Shown here: positions 9,265 to 17,851 of the stretch, one piece after another
Layout of the letters: each line of letters begins with the position of its first letter
How positions within the stretch are numbered: position 1 is the first letter of the stretch
Assembly (NCBI RefSeq): GCF_000374585.1
Contig: NZ_KB894654.1
Span: forward strand, 48,841 to 112,840
Source of the DNA: Phocaeicola barnesiae DSM 18169 = JCM 13652
GTDB taxonomy: Bacteria; Bacteroidota; Bacteroidia; Bacteroidales; Bacteroidaceae
DNA length: 64,000 nt
Direction of reading: 5' to 3'
Made by a program: the position numbers and the translations under genes
The notes under the pieces: model-generated
The model's input: the letters and a program-made list of their open reading frames with translations, nothing else
Told to the model about the DNA's origin: nothing
Database searches by the model: none

Positions 9265-10401
9265 ATGAGAAAAACAAATCATCACACACGTATCGAACTG
9301 TCCCGCTTCGTTCCACCGACAGGAGTCTGCGAATACCAGGCCATGATTCACATCACCAGCCCGGAACTGGACTTCGAGCAACAACTGGCTGCGTTACTCG
9401 ATGCCTGCCATCACTTACGGGAAAACGAACTGCACGGGGCAAGAGCCGTCTTTGAACGGTATTTTTTAAGTGATGCCGCCAATCAGACCCAATACCTGCT
9501 GGATGCACTGACGGCCTGTCCTGCCTGTTCCCGCTCCATTGTGGAACAACCTCCTTTAGACGGAAGCAAGATAGCCTTGTGGGTATACCTGCAGACCGAA
9601 GCCGTTCCTCAATCTTTTCCGGGGAACCAGACCGGATTCGTACGCAACGGTTACACGCATCTCTGGACGGGCTACCGCTACCAATCCGGCGACACCTCCG
9701 AAGAGCAGACCCGCCAGCTGTTGAACAGGTATCTGCAGCAACTGCAGGAAACCGGCGGAACACTGGCCGATAACTGTGTACGTACCTGGTTCTTCGTCCA
9801 GAATGTCGATGTCAATTATGCCGGAGTGGTGAAGGCACGGAATGACGTGTTCCGTACCCAACGACTCACTCCCGATACTCATTTCATCGCCAGTACCGGT
9901 ATCGGCGGACGCCATGCTGATCCGACCGTTTCCGTCCTGATGGATGCCTATTCCGTCTTGGGCATCTCTCCCGAACAAATACGTTACCTTTACGCACGGA
10001 CTCACCTGAACCCCACTTACGAATACGGTGTCAGTTTCGAACGCGGAACCTGCATCGATTACGGTGACCGTCGCCATACCTTCATCTCCGGTACTGCCAG
10101 TATCGACCACCGGGGACAGATTGTCCATCCCGGCGATATCCGCCAGCAGACCTTCCGCATGTGGGAAAACGTGGAAGCCCTGCTTCGCGAAGCAGACATG
10201 GATTTCTCCGATATGGGAGCTTTCATCGTCTACCTGCGCGACATAGCCGATTACCAAGTGGTACGGAAACTTTTCCAAGAGCGTTTTCCCCATCATCCGA
10301 CCGTCATCGTACTGGCACCGGTCTGCCGTCCGGGCTGGCTGATTGAAATGGAATGCATGGGTGTACGTTTCACCCCTCATCCGGAATTCCGGAACTACTG
10401 A
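9265..10401 (+). CDS. RidA/YjgF-fold protein, chorismatase-like
   Basis: 378 residues. The C-terminal half (HTFISGTASIDHRGQIVHPG ... FIVYLRDIADYQVVR ... PTVIVLAPVCRPGWLIEMEC) is a clear RidA/YjgF-like fold, with the Arg and Glu positions of that superfamily visible. The N-terminal half is less conserved; the two-domain length resembles the FkbO/Hyg5 chorismatase group, but also other long RidA-like proteins. No signal peptide, so cytoplasmic. It starts 32 bp after the cytochrome c assembly gene, with an upstream TTG overlap also possible. A role in the iron/redox cluster is unknown; co-transcription is likely. Confidence 0.75.
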   Translation: MRKTNHHTRIELSRFVPPTGVCEYQAMIHITSPELDFEQQLAALLDACHHLRENELHGARAVFERYFLSDAANQTQYLLDALTACPACSRSIVEQPPLDGSKIALWVYLQTEAVPQSFPGNQTGFVRNGYTHLWTGYRYQSGDTSEEQTRQLLNRYLQQLQETGGTLADNCVRTWFFVQNVDVNYAGVVKARNDVFRTQRLTPDTHFIASTGIGGRHADPTVSVLMDAYSVLGISPEQIRYLYARTHLNPTYEYGVSFERGTCIDYGDRRHTFISGTASIDHRGQIVHPGDIRQQTFRMWENVEALLREADMDFSDMGAFIVYLRDIADYQVVRKLFQERFPHHPTVIVLAPVCRPGWLIEMECMGVRFTPHPEFRNY

Positions 10402-10409
10402 AACAAAGA

Positions 10410-10446
10410 TTCCCTTCCATCGGATAAAAAATCCAATAGAAGGGAA
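10410..10446. terminator. Terminator between convergent RidA-like gene and purT
   Basis: An 8-bp stem (TTCCCTTC at 10410-10417, complement at 10439-10446) with a second inner stem around five A bases. It lies just after the RidA-like stop and before the purT stop. Confidence 0.65.
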
Positions 10447-10504
10447 CCATAAAAACGACTGTCAGCTTCCCCAACCGACAGACATCAAGTTGTTCATTTC
10501 ATCA

Positions 10505-11674
10505 TCAATACACCTCAACTTTCGCAGCCAACGCCTTGCATTTGTCACGCAAAGCATCCAGATTACCGTCCGGTTTGTCGTAGCAGACTACCACTCCCAT
10601 ACGACGGTTCAGGCGAGTATAAGGTTTACCAAAGATACGCAGGTACGTATCCGGCTGTGAGCAGACCAGTTCTTCGCCCCGATAACGTGGAGCTTCCTGG
10701 CTGGCGATAGGCGACAGGATAACGGCACTCGCACCGATGTGTTCCTGGGTAATTCCCGGAATGGGCAAGCCCAAGATAGCATACAGATGCAGTTCGAATT
10801 CATTCAGATTCTGGGTATTGGCCAGCGTAACCATACCTGTATCGTGTGGACGTGGAGAAAGTTCGGAGAAATAGACTCCGTTTTCGTGGCTCAGGAAGAA
10901 CTCTACTCCCCAGATACCATAACCCGTCAAAGCTTCGGTAACCTTGGCCGCCATCTGCTGGGCCTCAGCCAAGTGTTCCGGCGCAATATGAGCCGGCTGG
11001 AAACTTTCGCGGTAATCTCCACCTTTCTGTACGTGACCGATAGGCGGACAGAACAAGGTAGGTCCGTTCTTCTGGGTAACAGTCAGCAACGTGATTTCGC
11101 TATCGAAATGAATGAACTCTTCGACGATGAGCTCCTTGATATCGCCACGACTGCCGCTGCAACCGTATTCCCAGGAATGCTCCAGATCTTCCGGTCCCTT
11201 GGCTACCGACTGTCCCTTGCCGGAAGAAGACATCAGCGGCTTGATGACACACGGGAAACCGATTTTAGCGGCTGCTTCCTTCAGTTCGTCCAAAGATTTG
11301 GCATAATAATACTTTGCAGTCTTCAGTCCCAGTTCCTTGGCAGCCAAATCACGGATAGCCTTACGGTTCATGGTGAAGTTCACTGCACGGGCACTCGGCA
11401 CTACCTGGATTCCTTCTTTCTCCAGGTGATACAGACGTTCGGTACGGATTGCTTCGATTTCCGGAACGATGATGTCCGGATGATATTTTTCAACCACCTT
11501 ATCCAAAGCATCTCCATCCAACATACTGAACACTTCGCACGCATCGGCAACCTGCATGGCAGGAGCATTCGCATACGAATCACACGCAATTACATACTGT
11601 CCCAGACGCTGAGCAGCAATCACAAACTCTTTTCCCAATTCGCCGGAACCCAGCAAAAGTATTTTCTTAGTCAT
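10505..11674 (-). CDS. purT: Formate-dependent phosphoribosylglycinamide formyltransferase 2
   Basis: 389 residues, the usual length of PurT. The N-terminal Rossmann part ([22 protein letters not shown]) is followed by an ATP-grasp domain with the glycine-rich loop SSSGKGQS and the metal/ATP region [25 protein letters not shown]. PurT makes formyl-GAR from GAR, formate and ATP in purine synthesis in the cytoplasm. The ATG at 11672-11674 (MTKKILLL) is chosen; an earlier in-frame codon at 11704 falls inside the promoter. It stands alone with an unusual repeated promoter region upstream. Confidence 0.95.
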   Translation of the reverse strand: MTKKILLLGSGELGKEFVIAAQRLGQYVIACDSYANAPAMQVADACEVFSMLDGDALDKVVEKYHPDIIVPEIEAIRTERLYHLEKEGIQVVPSARAVNFTMNRKAIRDLAAKELGLKTAKYYYAKSLDELKEAAAKIGFPCVIKPLMSSSGKGQSVAKGPEDLEHSWEYGCSGSRGDIKELIVEEFIHFDSEITLLTVTQKNGPTLFCPPIGHVQKGGDYRESFQPAHIAPEHLAEAQQMAAKVTEALTGYGIWGVEFFLSHENGVYFSELSPRPHDTGMVTLANTQNLNEFELHLYAILGLPIPGITQEHIGASAVILSPIASQEAPRYRGEELVCSQPDTYLRIFGKPYTRLNRRMGVVVCYDKPDGNLDALRDKCKALAAKVEVY

Positions 11675-11701
11675 AAGTCCTAAAATTAAACCTTCTTTTG
11701 G

Positions 11702-11733
11702 CAAAGATAGTGAAAGGTGAGCGGAGAGGCAAA
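11702..11733 (-). promoter_or_regulatory. purT promoter
   Basis: On the minus strand, TTTG (11730-11733), a 20-nt spacer and TATCTTTG (11702-11709) fit the Bacteroides consensus exactly. The start of transcription should fall near 11696, about 20 nt before the purT ATG. Confidence 0.8.
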
Positions 11734-11924
11734 CGAAAAATAAAGTTTTTCAGGTTTGACTATCCCGAACCGCATCCTATCTTATGAAAAGATAGTGAAA
11801 GGTGAGCGGAGAGGCAAACGAAAAACAAAGTTTTTCAGGTTTGACTATCCCGAACCGCATCCTATCTTATGAAAAGATAGTGAAAGGTGAGCGGAGAGGC
11901 AAACGAAAAACAAAGTTTTTCAGG
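11706..11924. repeat. 85-bp tandem repeat carrying the purT promoter, 2.6 copies
   Basis: Units start at 11706, 11791 and 11876 (last copy 49 bp). They are identical except for one base (T or C in the AAA-x-AAAG part). Each unit carries the -33 TTTG box and spacer. The gene-proximal copy has the full -7 TATCTTTG; the two outer copies have TATCTTTT (11787-11794 and 11872-11879). Confidence 0.9.
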
Positions 11925-11935
11925 ACAAAACATTA

Positions 11936-11956
11936 GGACGCACGAGCCGTGCGTCC
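11936..11956. repeat. REP-like palindrome
   Basis: GGACGCACG, a 3-nt AGC centre, then the exact complement CGTGCGTCC: a perfect 9-bp stem followed by CTAC. It resembles short dispersed palindromes frequent in Bacteroides intergenic DNA, though I see only one copy in this window. Confidence 0.7.
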
Positions 11957-11964
11957 CTACAAAA

Positions 11965-12061
11965 GTGGAAATATGTCAAAACGGAGAATAAACCACCGTG
12001 GAAATATTTCAAAAACAAATGAATTCCGTTTTCAATTTCAAAACGGAGGATAAACCACCGT
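11965..12061. repeat. Imperfect direct repeats
   Basis: A 24-nt unit at 11976-11999 recurs at 12038-12061 with one change, and GTGGAAATAT occurs at 11965 and 11998. The stretch between purT and the PspC gene otherwise holds no gene. Confidence 0.75.
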
Positions 12062-12064
12062 TTT

Positions 12065-12133
12065 TCATTATTCATTATTCATTGTTCATTGTTCATTGTT
12101 CATTATTCATTATTAATTATTAATTATTAATTA
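12065..12133. repeat. AT-rich microsatellite (CATTATT/CATTGTT/AATTATT units)
   Basis: About ten 7-9 nt units of the form CATTATT, CATTGTT and then TAATTAT. The stop codon and last codons of the PspC gene (12120-12133) lie inside the repeat. Confidence 0.85.
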
Positions 12134-13190
12134 AAAAGGTGTTCTCCGGGAAAAGGAAAAGCGACGTATGGAATACACTATACATCATGTATCCTGCAGC
12201 TATCAACCATAACAGAATCAGCAATACTTTAGTCCAAGTAGACATAGGAGTCTGACGACCGAAACTCTGCATCAACAGCTGCAACAGACCAATGACCGGA
12301 AGCGCCACCACCATCAGCCCACAAAGAGCAAAAGTGATAGCCGGACCAGACATACTACCCAATGCCTCCCAATCTACGTATGGCATAATATGGTAGAAAA
12401 TAGCTGGGACACTGGCCAGAACTCCTACAGCAGCCAAGGCCAAGGCAAAGAGTACGACCAAAGCTCCCAACAAGCAAGGCACCAGACAGATAGCAATGAT
12501 AACCAGAATAATTTTCAGCACTCCCCCGATGAAACGGGCAAAGCCGCTCGCCAGCTGATGCAGGACAGACTGGGTCTTCTCCGAGCGGATGGATTCATTC
12601 ACCCGTTCGAAACCATCGGTCACCGCCTTTCCGATACTGTCCACATTCACCGGCTCCCCCCGCATCTGAAGCTTCTCTGTAGCCGTACGTGCCAACGGCA
12701 TGATGATCCAGGCAATCAGATAGATGAAGATGAAACCGTGGAAGAACAGACCAATCAGAATAAAGGCGAGACGGACCCATGTAGGGTCCCATCCCAGATA
12801 AGCCGCCCATCCGCTGGCCACACCTCCCAGGATGCGGTCGTCCGGGTCGCGGAACAAACGGCGGGTCGCAGTTTCCGACGGGTCGGCATCGGCAGTCCGT
12901 TCCGAAGCGGTCTCCCCTTCCTCCTGATCGTCGTTCAGGTCCTCGGGTTTTCCCATCCGGGCAATGACTGCCTCTACCTCCCGAATCGTCACTACCTGAT
13001 GACCTTCGTGCAGATACTCGTTGAAGAGTTCGGCGATACGGTCTTCCATGTCGTGCACAATCTCGTCGGCCCCTTCGTGCTTCCGGAAGTGGTAACGGAG
13101 ATTGTTCAGGTAGTTGTCCAATAAGATGTAGGCATCCTCATCAATGTGATAAACGGTACCTCCCAAATTGATTGTCAATGTCTTTTTCAT
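12120..13190 (-). CDS. PspC domain membrane protein
   Basis: 356 residues. Residues 1-80 form a soluble helical region (LLDNYLNNLRYHFRKHEGADEI...), a Glu/Asp-rich linker follows, and residues ~110-167 are a PspC domain (RRLFRDPDDRILGGVASGWAAYLG then a membrane helix pair). More membrane helices follow near 220-260, 280-300 and 320-345. PspC domains take part in envelope stress sensing. The gene overlaps the PadR gene by 4 bp (ATGA type), so the two are translationally coupled and PadR probably regulates it. The C-terminus (FLINN) is encoded by an AT microsatellite and is likely variable between strains. Confidence 0.9.
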   Translation of the reverse strand: MKKTLTINLGGTVYHIDEDAYILLDNYLNNLRYHFRKHEGADEIVHDMEDRIAELFNEYLHEGHQVVTIREVEAVIARMGKPEDLNDDQEEGETASERTADADPSETATRRLFRDPDDRILGGVASGWAAYLGWDPTWVRLAFILIGLFFHGFIFIYLIAWIIMPLARTATEKLQMRGEPVNVDSIGKAVTDGFERVNESIRSEKTQSVLHQLASGFARFIGGVLKIILVIIAICLVPCLLGALVVLFALALAAVGVLASVPAIFYHIMPYVDWEALGSMSGPAITFALCGLMVVALPVIGLLQLLMQSFGRQTPMSTWTKVLLILLWLIAAGYMMYSVFHTSLFLFPENTFLINN

Positions 13191-13534
13191 GATTGTGTAG
13201 TGGTTAATAGTTTATATCTCAAATGATTCACGGTATCGGAAAGTTCATCCCAAGCTGATTCCAGTTCAGCCAGGAAATCCTCTCCCTGAGCAGTAAGCCG
13301 ATAATATTTCCGCGGAGGCCCCTGGGTGGACTCCACCCACTCGTAGGAAAGCAGCTCATCGTTCTTCAACCGGGTCAGCAAAGGATAGAGTGTTCCTTCG
13401 ACCACTATCAGCTTGGCTTCCTTCAGTTTCAGAATGATGTCTGAAGCATACGAAGGCTCACGGTGGAGCAACAGCAGGATGCAGTATTCCAGCATCCCTT
13501 TACGCATCTGCGATTTTACATTGTCTACTTTCAT
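13187..13534 (-). CDS. PadR family transcriptional regulator
   Basis: 115 residues with the PadR winged helix (GMLEYCILLLLHREPSYASD ... LIVVEGTLYPLLTRLKNDELLSYEWVES ... PPRKYYRLTAQGEDFL). PadR proteins are dimeric repressors of stress and efflux genes. It is the first gene of a two-gene operon with PspC, an arrangement often seen in Bacteroidetes. Inverted repeats lie across its own promoter, which suggests autoregulation. Confidence 0.92.
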   Translation of the reverse strand: MKVDNVKSQMRKGMLEYCILLLLHREPSYASDIILKLKEAKLIVVEGTLYPLLTRLKNDELLSYEWVESTQGPPRKYYRLTAQGEDFLAELESAWDELSDTVNHLRYKLLTTTQS

Positions 13535-13547
13535 TGTCTCTCAATCT

Positions 13548-13591
13548 TGTATAACACAAATATAGGTATTATTTGAATACCTTGTTATACA
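13548..13591 (-). promoter_or_regulatory. PadR promoter with overlapping inverted repeats (candidate operator)
   Basis: The -7 element TATATTTG is at 13557-13564 (minus strand). A perfect 7-5-7 inverted repeat, AGGTATT/AATACCT, covers 13564-13582 directly upstream of it. A wider inverted pair, TGTATAAC (13548-13555) and GTTATACA (13584-13591), frames both. Confidence 0.6.
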
Positions 13592-13659
13592 TAGTACTAT
13601 ATTTTACTTATTTTAACAAGAATATCAGTCGGAAGCAGAGAAAATAAACGGGAAAATCC

Positions 13660-13667
13660 TATCTTTG
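13660..13667 (+). promoter_or_regulatory. -7 element for GNAT gene
   Basis: TATCTTTG, 33 nt before the ATG at 13701. No clear -33 box was seen. Confidence 0.55.
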
Positions 13668-13700
13668 TCCGTCGACAAATCAACTAAATCAACAGATACT

Positions 13701-14201
13701 ATGTTTTACATCAGAAAAGCCACCACAGCGGATATTCCGCTGATTAACAACCTCGCCAAGCAGGTATTTCCGGAAACGTATAAGAATATCCTCAGTCAAG
13801 AACAGATTGATTTCATGATGGACTGGATGTATTCTCCAGAAAGTCTACGTAAACAAATGGAAGAAGAAGGCCACACCTATTATATCGCATACGAAGAATG
13901 TGAAGCGGCAGGATACGTATCCATCCAACCGCTAGACAAAGACCTGTTTGAGCTGCAGAAGATCTATGTGTTACCATATTACCAGAAATACCGTCTGGGC
14001 AGACAACTCTTTGAACAGGCCGTAAAGGCCATCCGGGAACTGCATCCGGAACCCTGTATGATGGAACTTCGGGTAAACCGCCACAATCCGGCATTGGGAT
14101 TCTACGAACACATGGGAATGAAGAAATTACGGGAGGACGATTTCCACATCGGCAACGGATACTACATGAACGACTACATCATGGGACTGGACATCCGATA
14201 A
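13701..14201 (+). CDS. GNAT family N-acetyltransferase
   Basis: 166 residues of a GCN5-related acetyltransferase: N-terminal FYIRKATTADIPLINNLAKQVF, a core strand LQKIYVLPYYQKYRLGRQLF that forms the acetyl-CoA pyrophosphate loop (QKYRLG), and the late motif NPALGFYEHMGMKKL. These enzymes move an acetyl group from acetyl-CoA to an amine; the acceptor is unknown. The start at 13701 follows a -7 element; the in-frame TTG at 13665 overlaps that element and is rejected. It stands alone and ends at a palindromic element. Confidence 0.9.
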   Translation: MFYIRKATTADIPLINNLAKQVFPETYKNILSQEQIDFMMDWMYSPESLRKQMEEEGHTYYIAYEECEAAGYVSIQPLDKDLFELQKIYVLPYYQKYRLGRQLFEQAVKAIRELHPEPCMMELRVNRHNPALGFYEHMGMKKLREDDFHIGNGYYMNDYIMGLDIR

Positions 14202-14211
14202 ATACGAATAA

Positions 14212-14294
14212 AAACGCCTAGGCGTTTGAAACAAAACGAACGGACGTTTGAAATGAAACATACACATGTTTTACTTCAAACGTCCGTTCGTTTT
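14212..14294. terminator. Modular palindromic element A (bidirectional terminator)
   Basis: A 16-bp perfect palindrome AAACGCCTAGGCGTTT (14212-14227) is followed by a hairpin with a perfect 20-bp stem (14233-14252 with 14275-14294) whose loop is itself nearly self-complementary. The stem ends in a T-run. It separates the convergent GNAT and ogt genes. Confidence 0.8.
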
Positions 14295-14326
14295 TTGAGC
14301 AGTCCAATTTCTATAGGAAGACGACC

Positions 14327-14791
14327 TTATTCAAGCCTTCCGCCTTCGTATTCCAGCAGGAAACGTTTCGTATCCAATCCGGCGGCATACCCCGTCAACT
14401 GACCGGAACTGCCCACCACACGGTGGCAGGGAACCACAATCAGCCACGGATTGTCGTGGCACGCCCCTCCTACCGCACGGACCGCCTTAGGAGAGCCGAC
14501 AGCCTCCGCCACTTGGGCATAAGTCCGGGTTTCTCCATAAGGGATATCCAGCAATACCTGCCAGACACGCTGCCGGAACGGAGTACCTTTCCAGGCCAAC
14601 GGAAGCTGGAAATCCTTCCGCTGCCCCCGAAAATAATCGACTAATTGACTACAGGCCTCTTTCCCTACCGATGTTTCTTCCGGTACTGCTCCAATAGGTA
14701 TCTCGTTCAATCGGATAGCCACCAATCGGTCTGACTCTTCACAGACCACCAGCTTTCCTATCGGCGAATCACAACACATGTAACGTATCAT
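14327..14791 (-). CDS. ogt: Methylated-DNA-protein cysteine methyltransferase (Ogt)
   Basis: 154 residues. The active site PCHRV is present (C122), preceded by the conserved Asn region (DNPWLIVV) and the helix-turn-helix GTPFRQRVWQVLLDIPYGETRTYAQVA. The protein transfers alkyl groups from O6-alkylguanine to its own cysteine, repairing DNA in the cytoplasm. It lacks the Ada regulatory domain. It lies 13 bp downstream of the PNGase F-like gene on the same strand, so they may be co-transcribed, although the functions are unrelated. Confidence 0.93.
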   Translation of the reverse strand: MIRYMCCDSPIGKLVVCEESDRLVAIRLNEIPIGAVPEETSVGKEACSQLVDYFRGQRKDFQLPLAWKGTPFRQRVWQVLLDIPYGETRTYAQVAEAVGSPKAVRAVGGACHDNPWLIVVPCHRVVGSSGQLTGYAAGLDTKRFLLEYEGGRLE

Positions 14792-14804
14792 CTTCCGACA
14801 TCCG

Positions 14805-16046
14805 TTATTCCCATACCAGATAAGCAGAAACCAACCAGTGGTTCAATTTATCACCGTCAACCGGCTCAGCTTCAGGAATATCTACTTTAAAGGTATGTTC
14901 ACCAGCCGACAAAGTACCTAACTCAACAGTCTCCGGCAAGACATCACTACCCGGACACCAGTTGGAGCGGGAAAGATCGGACGAAGCCAGCGGTTCCTCC
15001 ACTTCCTTTACTTCGTAACCGTTCTCACCTATATAAGCAGCCTCACGCTTGATAAGCCATACTCCAGTAGCAGGATTAAAACGACGGAATGAAGCGCAAT
15101 CGTCACGCCAAGGAATAAAATCGAGAACGGTCTTACCATCTACCGACACAATATTCTGACGTTCCACAAACTCATCGCCACCACTATGGCCACCATGCCC
15201 GGTCACAATGTACTTCAACTGTACATTTTTGGCTTCGCGCGGCAAGGTAAATGTAGTCTCCACCGGCTTTCGGGCAAAGATATCGGGGTAAGTCTGACCT
15301 ATATAATATACAGTATTCATCAAAGGAGTAACCTGACGCTTTGGCAACGCTTCGCACGGCACTTCAGTCTCCTTCACTTCAATCCGTACATCGGCCAAAT
15401 ATCCCTCCTTAGTCCAGGTATCAATAAAGACACCCACATAAGCTTCACCTTCCAACATCGGATAAAGCGGAGTGATATCCTGTACCCAATTGACAGAAGT
15501 CTCCCACTTCGGAATATAAACAGGGCGGCGTTTGCTACTCAACGAATCATCAGGAGCACTGAAATGACCTACACCAAAAGGAGTCATGAAACGCATCAGC
15601 TCCACAGTAGGCAAATAATCCGGACCAGCTACAATCCCCTTCATGTTTTCCAGACGGGCTTCGTCAATTGCAGGAAACTCCCGCTTACCTTCAGCAATGC
15701 TCATGATATTTATCGGAGAATTCTTGGGAAGGACAAAAACAGAACCAGACTTGTCCCATCGGTCACCGTTAGAAGCCACCTGAACATGCAGCATTACTTT
15801 AATGTTCCGCTGGTATTCAGGAAGTTTTATCTTCTTCAGCAAAATACGTCCGTTTACCAGACGCATTACCCCATCTGCATCAGGAGCAGTGATATTCCCG
15901 ATGGAATCCGGACAAAAGCGCACTCTTTCCTGTTTGAAAACCTGGAGACTGCAATCTCCTTTAGCAGGCAATTCCTTGTGTTCGACAGCAGAACCAGTCC
16001 ATGTAAACAAACAAGCCGCTGCCAGAAATAAAATTTTTTTCAACAT
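14805..16046 (-). CDS. PNGase F-like peptide-N-glycosidase
   Basis: 413 residues with a signal peptide ([20 protein letters not shown]). The C-terminal part carries [20 protein letters not shown] and an N-terminal part has [14 protein letters not shown] and [14 protein letters not shown], which resemble the two jelly-roll domains of peptide-N4-(N-acetylglucosaminyl)asparagine amidase F, including the WDR/K aspartate and the glutamate before RF(I/M)TPxxVG. Such enzymes remove whole N-glycans from glycoproteins outside the cytoplasm, useful for a gut bacterium feeding on host glycoproteins. The start at 16046 fits a -7 element at 16062-16069; a start at 16064 would lie inside it. Confidence 0.82.
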   Translation of the reverse strand: MLKKILFLAAACLFTWTGSAVEHKELPAKGDCSLQVFKQERVRFCPDSIGNITAPDADGVMRLVNGRILLKKIKLPEYQRNIKVMLHVQVASNGDRWDKSGSVFVLPKNSPINIMSIAEGKREFPAIDEARLENMKGIVAGPDYLPTVELMRFMTPFGVGHFSAPDDSLSSKRRPVYIPKWETSVNWVQDITPLYPMLEGEAYVGVFIDTWTKEGYLADVRIEVKETEVPCEALPKRQVTPLMNTVYYIGQTYPDIFARKPVETTFTLPREAKNVQLKYIVTGHGGHSGGDEFVERQNIVSVDGKTVLDFIPWRDDCASFRRFNPATGVWLIKREAAYIGENGYEVKEVEEPLASSDLSRSNWCPGSDVLPETVELGTLSAGEHTFKVDIPEAEPVDGDKLNHWLVSAYLVWE

Positions 16047-16061
16047 TGTAATACTTATTTT

Positions 16062-16069
16062 CAAAAATA
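16062..16069 (-). promoter_or_regulatory. -7 element for PNGase F-like gene
   Basis: TATTTTTG on the minus strand, 15 nt before the chosen ATG. No good -33 box. Confidence 0.5.
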
Positions 16070-16091
16070 GACAATTATCTGTTTACAGAAT

Positions 16092-16154
16092 CAGAGCCGG
16101 ACGAAACTGACAGCAACCCTTTCTATGGATTCCACAGTTTTCATCCGGCTCTTG
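16092..16154 (-). other. Long inverted repeat between DUF4301 and PNGase genes
   Basis: The arms AGAGCCGGA-C-GAAACTG (from 16092) and its near-complement ending at 16154 form a stem of about 17 bp with one mismatch and one bulge around a 27-nt loop. It could terminate DUF4301 transcription, but the T-run is weak. Confidence 0.55.
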
Positions 16155-16202
16155 ATACTTTCCACTTCCTCCCTCGAACCCAAAAGGGGGGATACTTCTC
16201 TT

Positions 16203-17726
16203 TTATTGATGCTGTTCTCTCAACAGGTCATTTACTGTTTTCACCGGATTGAAGGTACTCAACGGAACTTCAACGAAAACAGTATTCCAGTCGCTCATTG
16301 ATCCGTTCCACAATCCAGGCAATTCCAATGCTTTCAAGTCCTTACCGTTCTTTGACTTATAAGAGATGAAACCAGTAGCCTTGTCTACATAATTCAACAA
16401 ATTGAACTTTTCACCTTTGTAATTACGTACGGCACAAACCAAATCCACCGGATTGAAGTGTGTACCTTTCTCGAACATCGCTTTCTTTTCTGCATCATTC
16501 ATGTCAATCTGTGAACTTTCCAGGATCTGCAAAGAAACGGTACCATCCGGATTGTATGCCAGGAACGGACCACCACCCGGTTCGCCTACATTCTTCACCA
16601 TACCGCAGACACGCATCGGACGATTCAGTTTCTTACGCAAATAAATAACCAAGTCGGCATCTTCCAAATCCTTCAGGTCAGCACGGCGACAGTGCAACTG
16701 CTGCTGAACGAAACGGATAATATTCTCCAGTTCATCATGACGGTAAGAGCCGCTATCCAACAGTTTCAAATATTCGAAAGCCTGTTTCTGGAGAGTTACA
16801 AGTACACCAGCCAACAGCTTCTTATAGGTAACCGTGTCAGCCTTCAAGCGGTCCGGAACCACATTATCAATGTTCTTGATGAATACAACATCAGCATCCA
16901 GGTCGTTCAGGTTCTCAATCAATGCTCCATGGCCACCCGGACGGAACAACAATTTGCCGTCTTTGTCGCGGAACGGCTTGTTTTCCATATCGGCAGCCAC
17001 CGTATCGGTACTCGGTTTCTGTTCAGAGAAGCTGATGTGGTAATTGACACCGTATTTGGCAGCGTATTCGGCAGCTTTGCTGTCTACCAGTTTCTGGAAC
17101 AATTCACGGTGTTCGGTAGAAACAGTGAAATGTACAAAAACATCGCCCGACTTACCGGCAGCATACAACGCACCTTCTACCAGATGTTCTTCCAACGGTG
17201 TACGTACCCCATCGGCATAACGGTGGAACTTCAGCAAGCCTTTCGGCAGCGAACCGTAGTTCAGTCCGGCAGCTTCCAGCAGGTTAGCTACGACTGCCTT
17301 GTAGTTCTTTTCGGCAATCAACGCATCGATGTTCTTGCCGGTATTGTCCATACAGGCCGCATTCAGGTCGTTGTAGAAAGCGAAATTGTGGATGTGATCG
17401 AAAAACTTCTTTTCAAAATCAGTAGTCGGTACATTGTAATCAGCCCCCAGAAATTCAAACATATTCTTGAACATACGGCTGGCAGCCCCTGATGCCGGTA
17501 CAAATTTTACAATTTTCTTGTTGCCTTCCTTATAAGCGTCCCAAGCGGCCAGATAACGCTGCTGATCGGCTTCTGTAGCTAACATAATGCCACCGTTTTC
17601 TACAGAGGCTGCAGCAGAAAGTTTCAGGAAGGGGAATCCTTTCTCAAAACATGCCAATTGTTCAGCAATTTTTTCTTCCGAAATGCCTTTCTTGGCCAAC
17701 AATTCTTTGTCTTCGTGTGTCAACAT
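16203..17726 (-). CDS. DUF4301 family protein
   Basis: 507 residues, soluble, no signal peptide. The sequence matches the conserved Bacteroidetes DUF4301 family; a stretch VKFVPASGAASRMFKNMFEFL near residue 75 is glycine/serine-rich and GxxSR(M)-like, and later LLFRPGGHGALIENLNDLDADVVFIKNIDNV resembles nucleotide-sugar transferase folds. That last comparison is my inference; no reaction is established. It is divergent from relA across a 125-bp gap. Confidence 0.8.
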   Translation of the reverse strand: MLTHEDKELLAKKGISEEKIAEQLACFEKGFPFLKLSAAASVENGGIMLATEADQQRYLAAWDAYKEGNKKIVKFVPASGAASRMFKNMFEFLGADYNVPTTDFEKKFFDHIHNFAFYNDLNAACMDNTGKNIDALIAEKNYKAVVANLLEAAGLNYGSLPKGLLKFHRYADGVRTPLEEHLVEGALYAAGKSGDVFVHFTVSTEHRELFQKLVDSKAAEYAAKYGVNYHISFSEQKPSTDTVAADMENKPFRDKDGKLLFRPGGHGALIENLNDLDADVVFIKNIDNVVPDRLKADTVTYKKLLAGVLVTLQKQAFEYLKLLDSGSYRHDELENIIRFVQQQLHCRRADLKDLEDADLVIYLRKKLNRPMRVCGMVKNVGEPGGGPFLAYNPDGTVSLQILESSQIDMNDAEKKAMFEKGTHFNPVDLVCAVRNYKGEKFNLLNYVDKATGFISYKSKNGKDLKALELPGLWNGSMSDWNTVFVEVPLSTFNPVKTVNDLLREQHQ

Positions 17727-17851
17727 ATTTATATATTTTAGGTTATAGAAACTTCATCCGTATAGATTTAATGCTCAAAAATATAAAAAATAACGAAATT
17801 CTTCCCTACAAACCAATAAAAAAAGTATCTTTACCCCAAAAGAAAATTTTT

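Noticed and set aside
10739..11683. A 314-codon plus-strand open frame
   Set aside because: It is antisense to purT; no recognisable fold.
11706..11924. 85-bp repeats as a CRISPR array
   Set aside because: The repeats are directly adjoining with no unique spacers and no cas genes nearby.
17651..17851. An upstream in-frame start for relA
   Set aside because: It would overlap the start of the divergent DUF4301 gene and add a leader with no family likeness; a -7-like element lies between the two starts.
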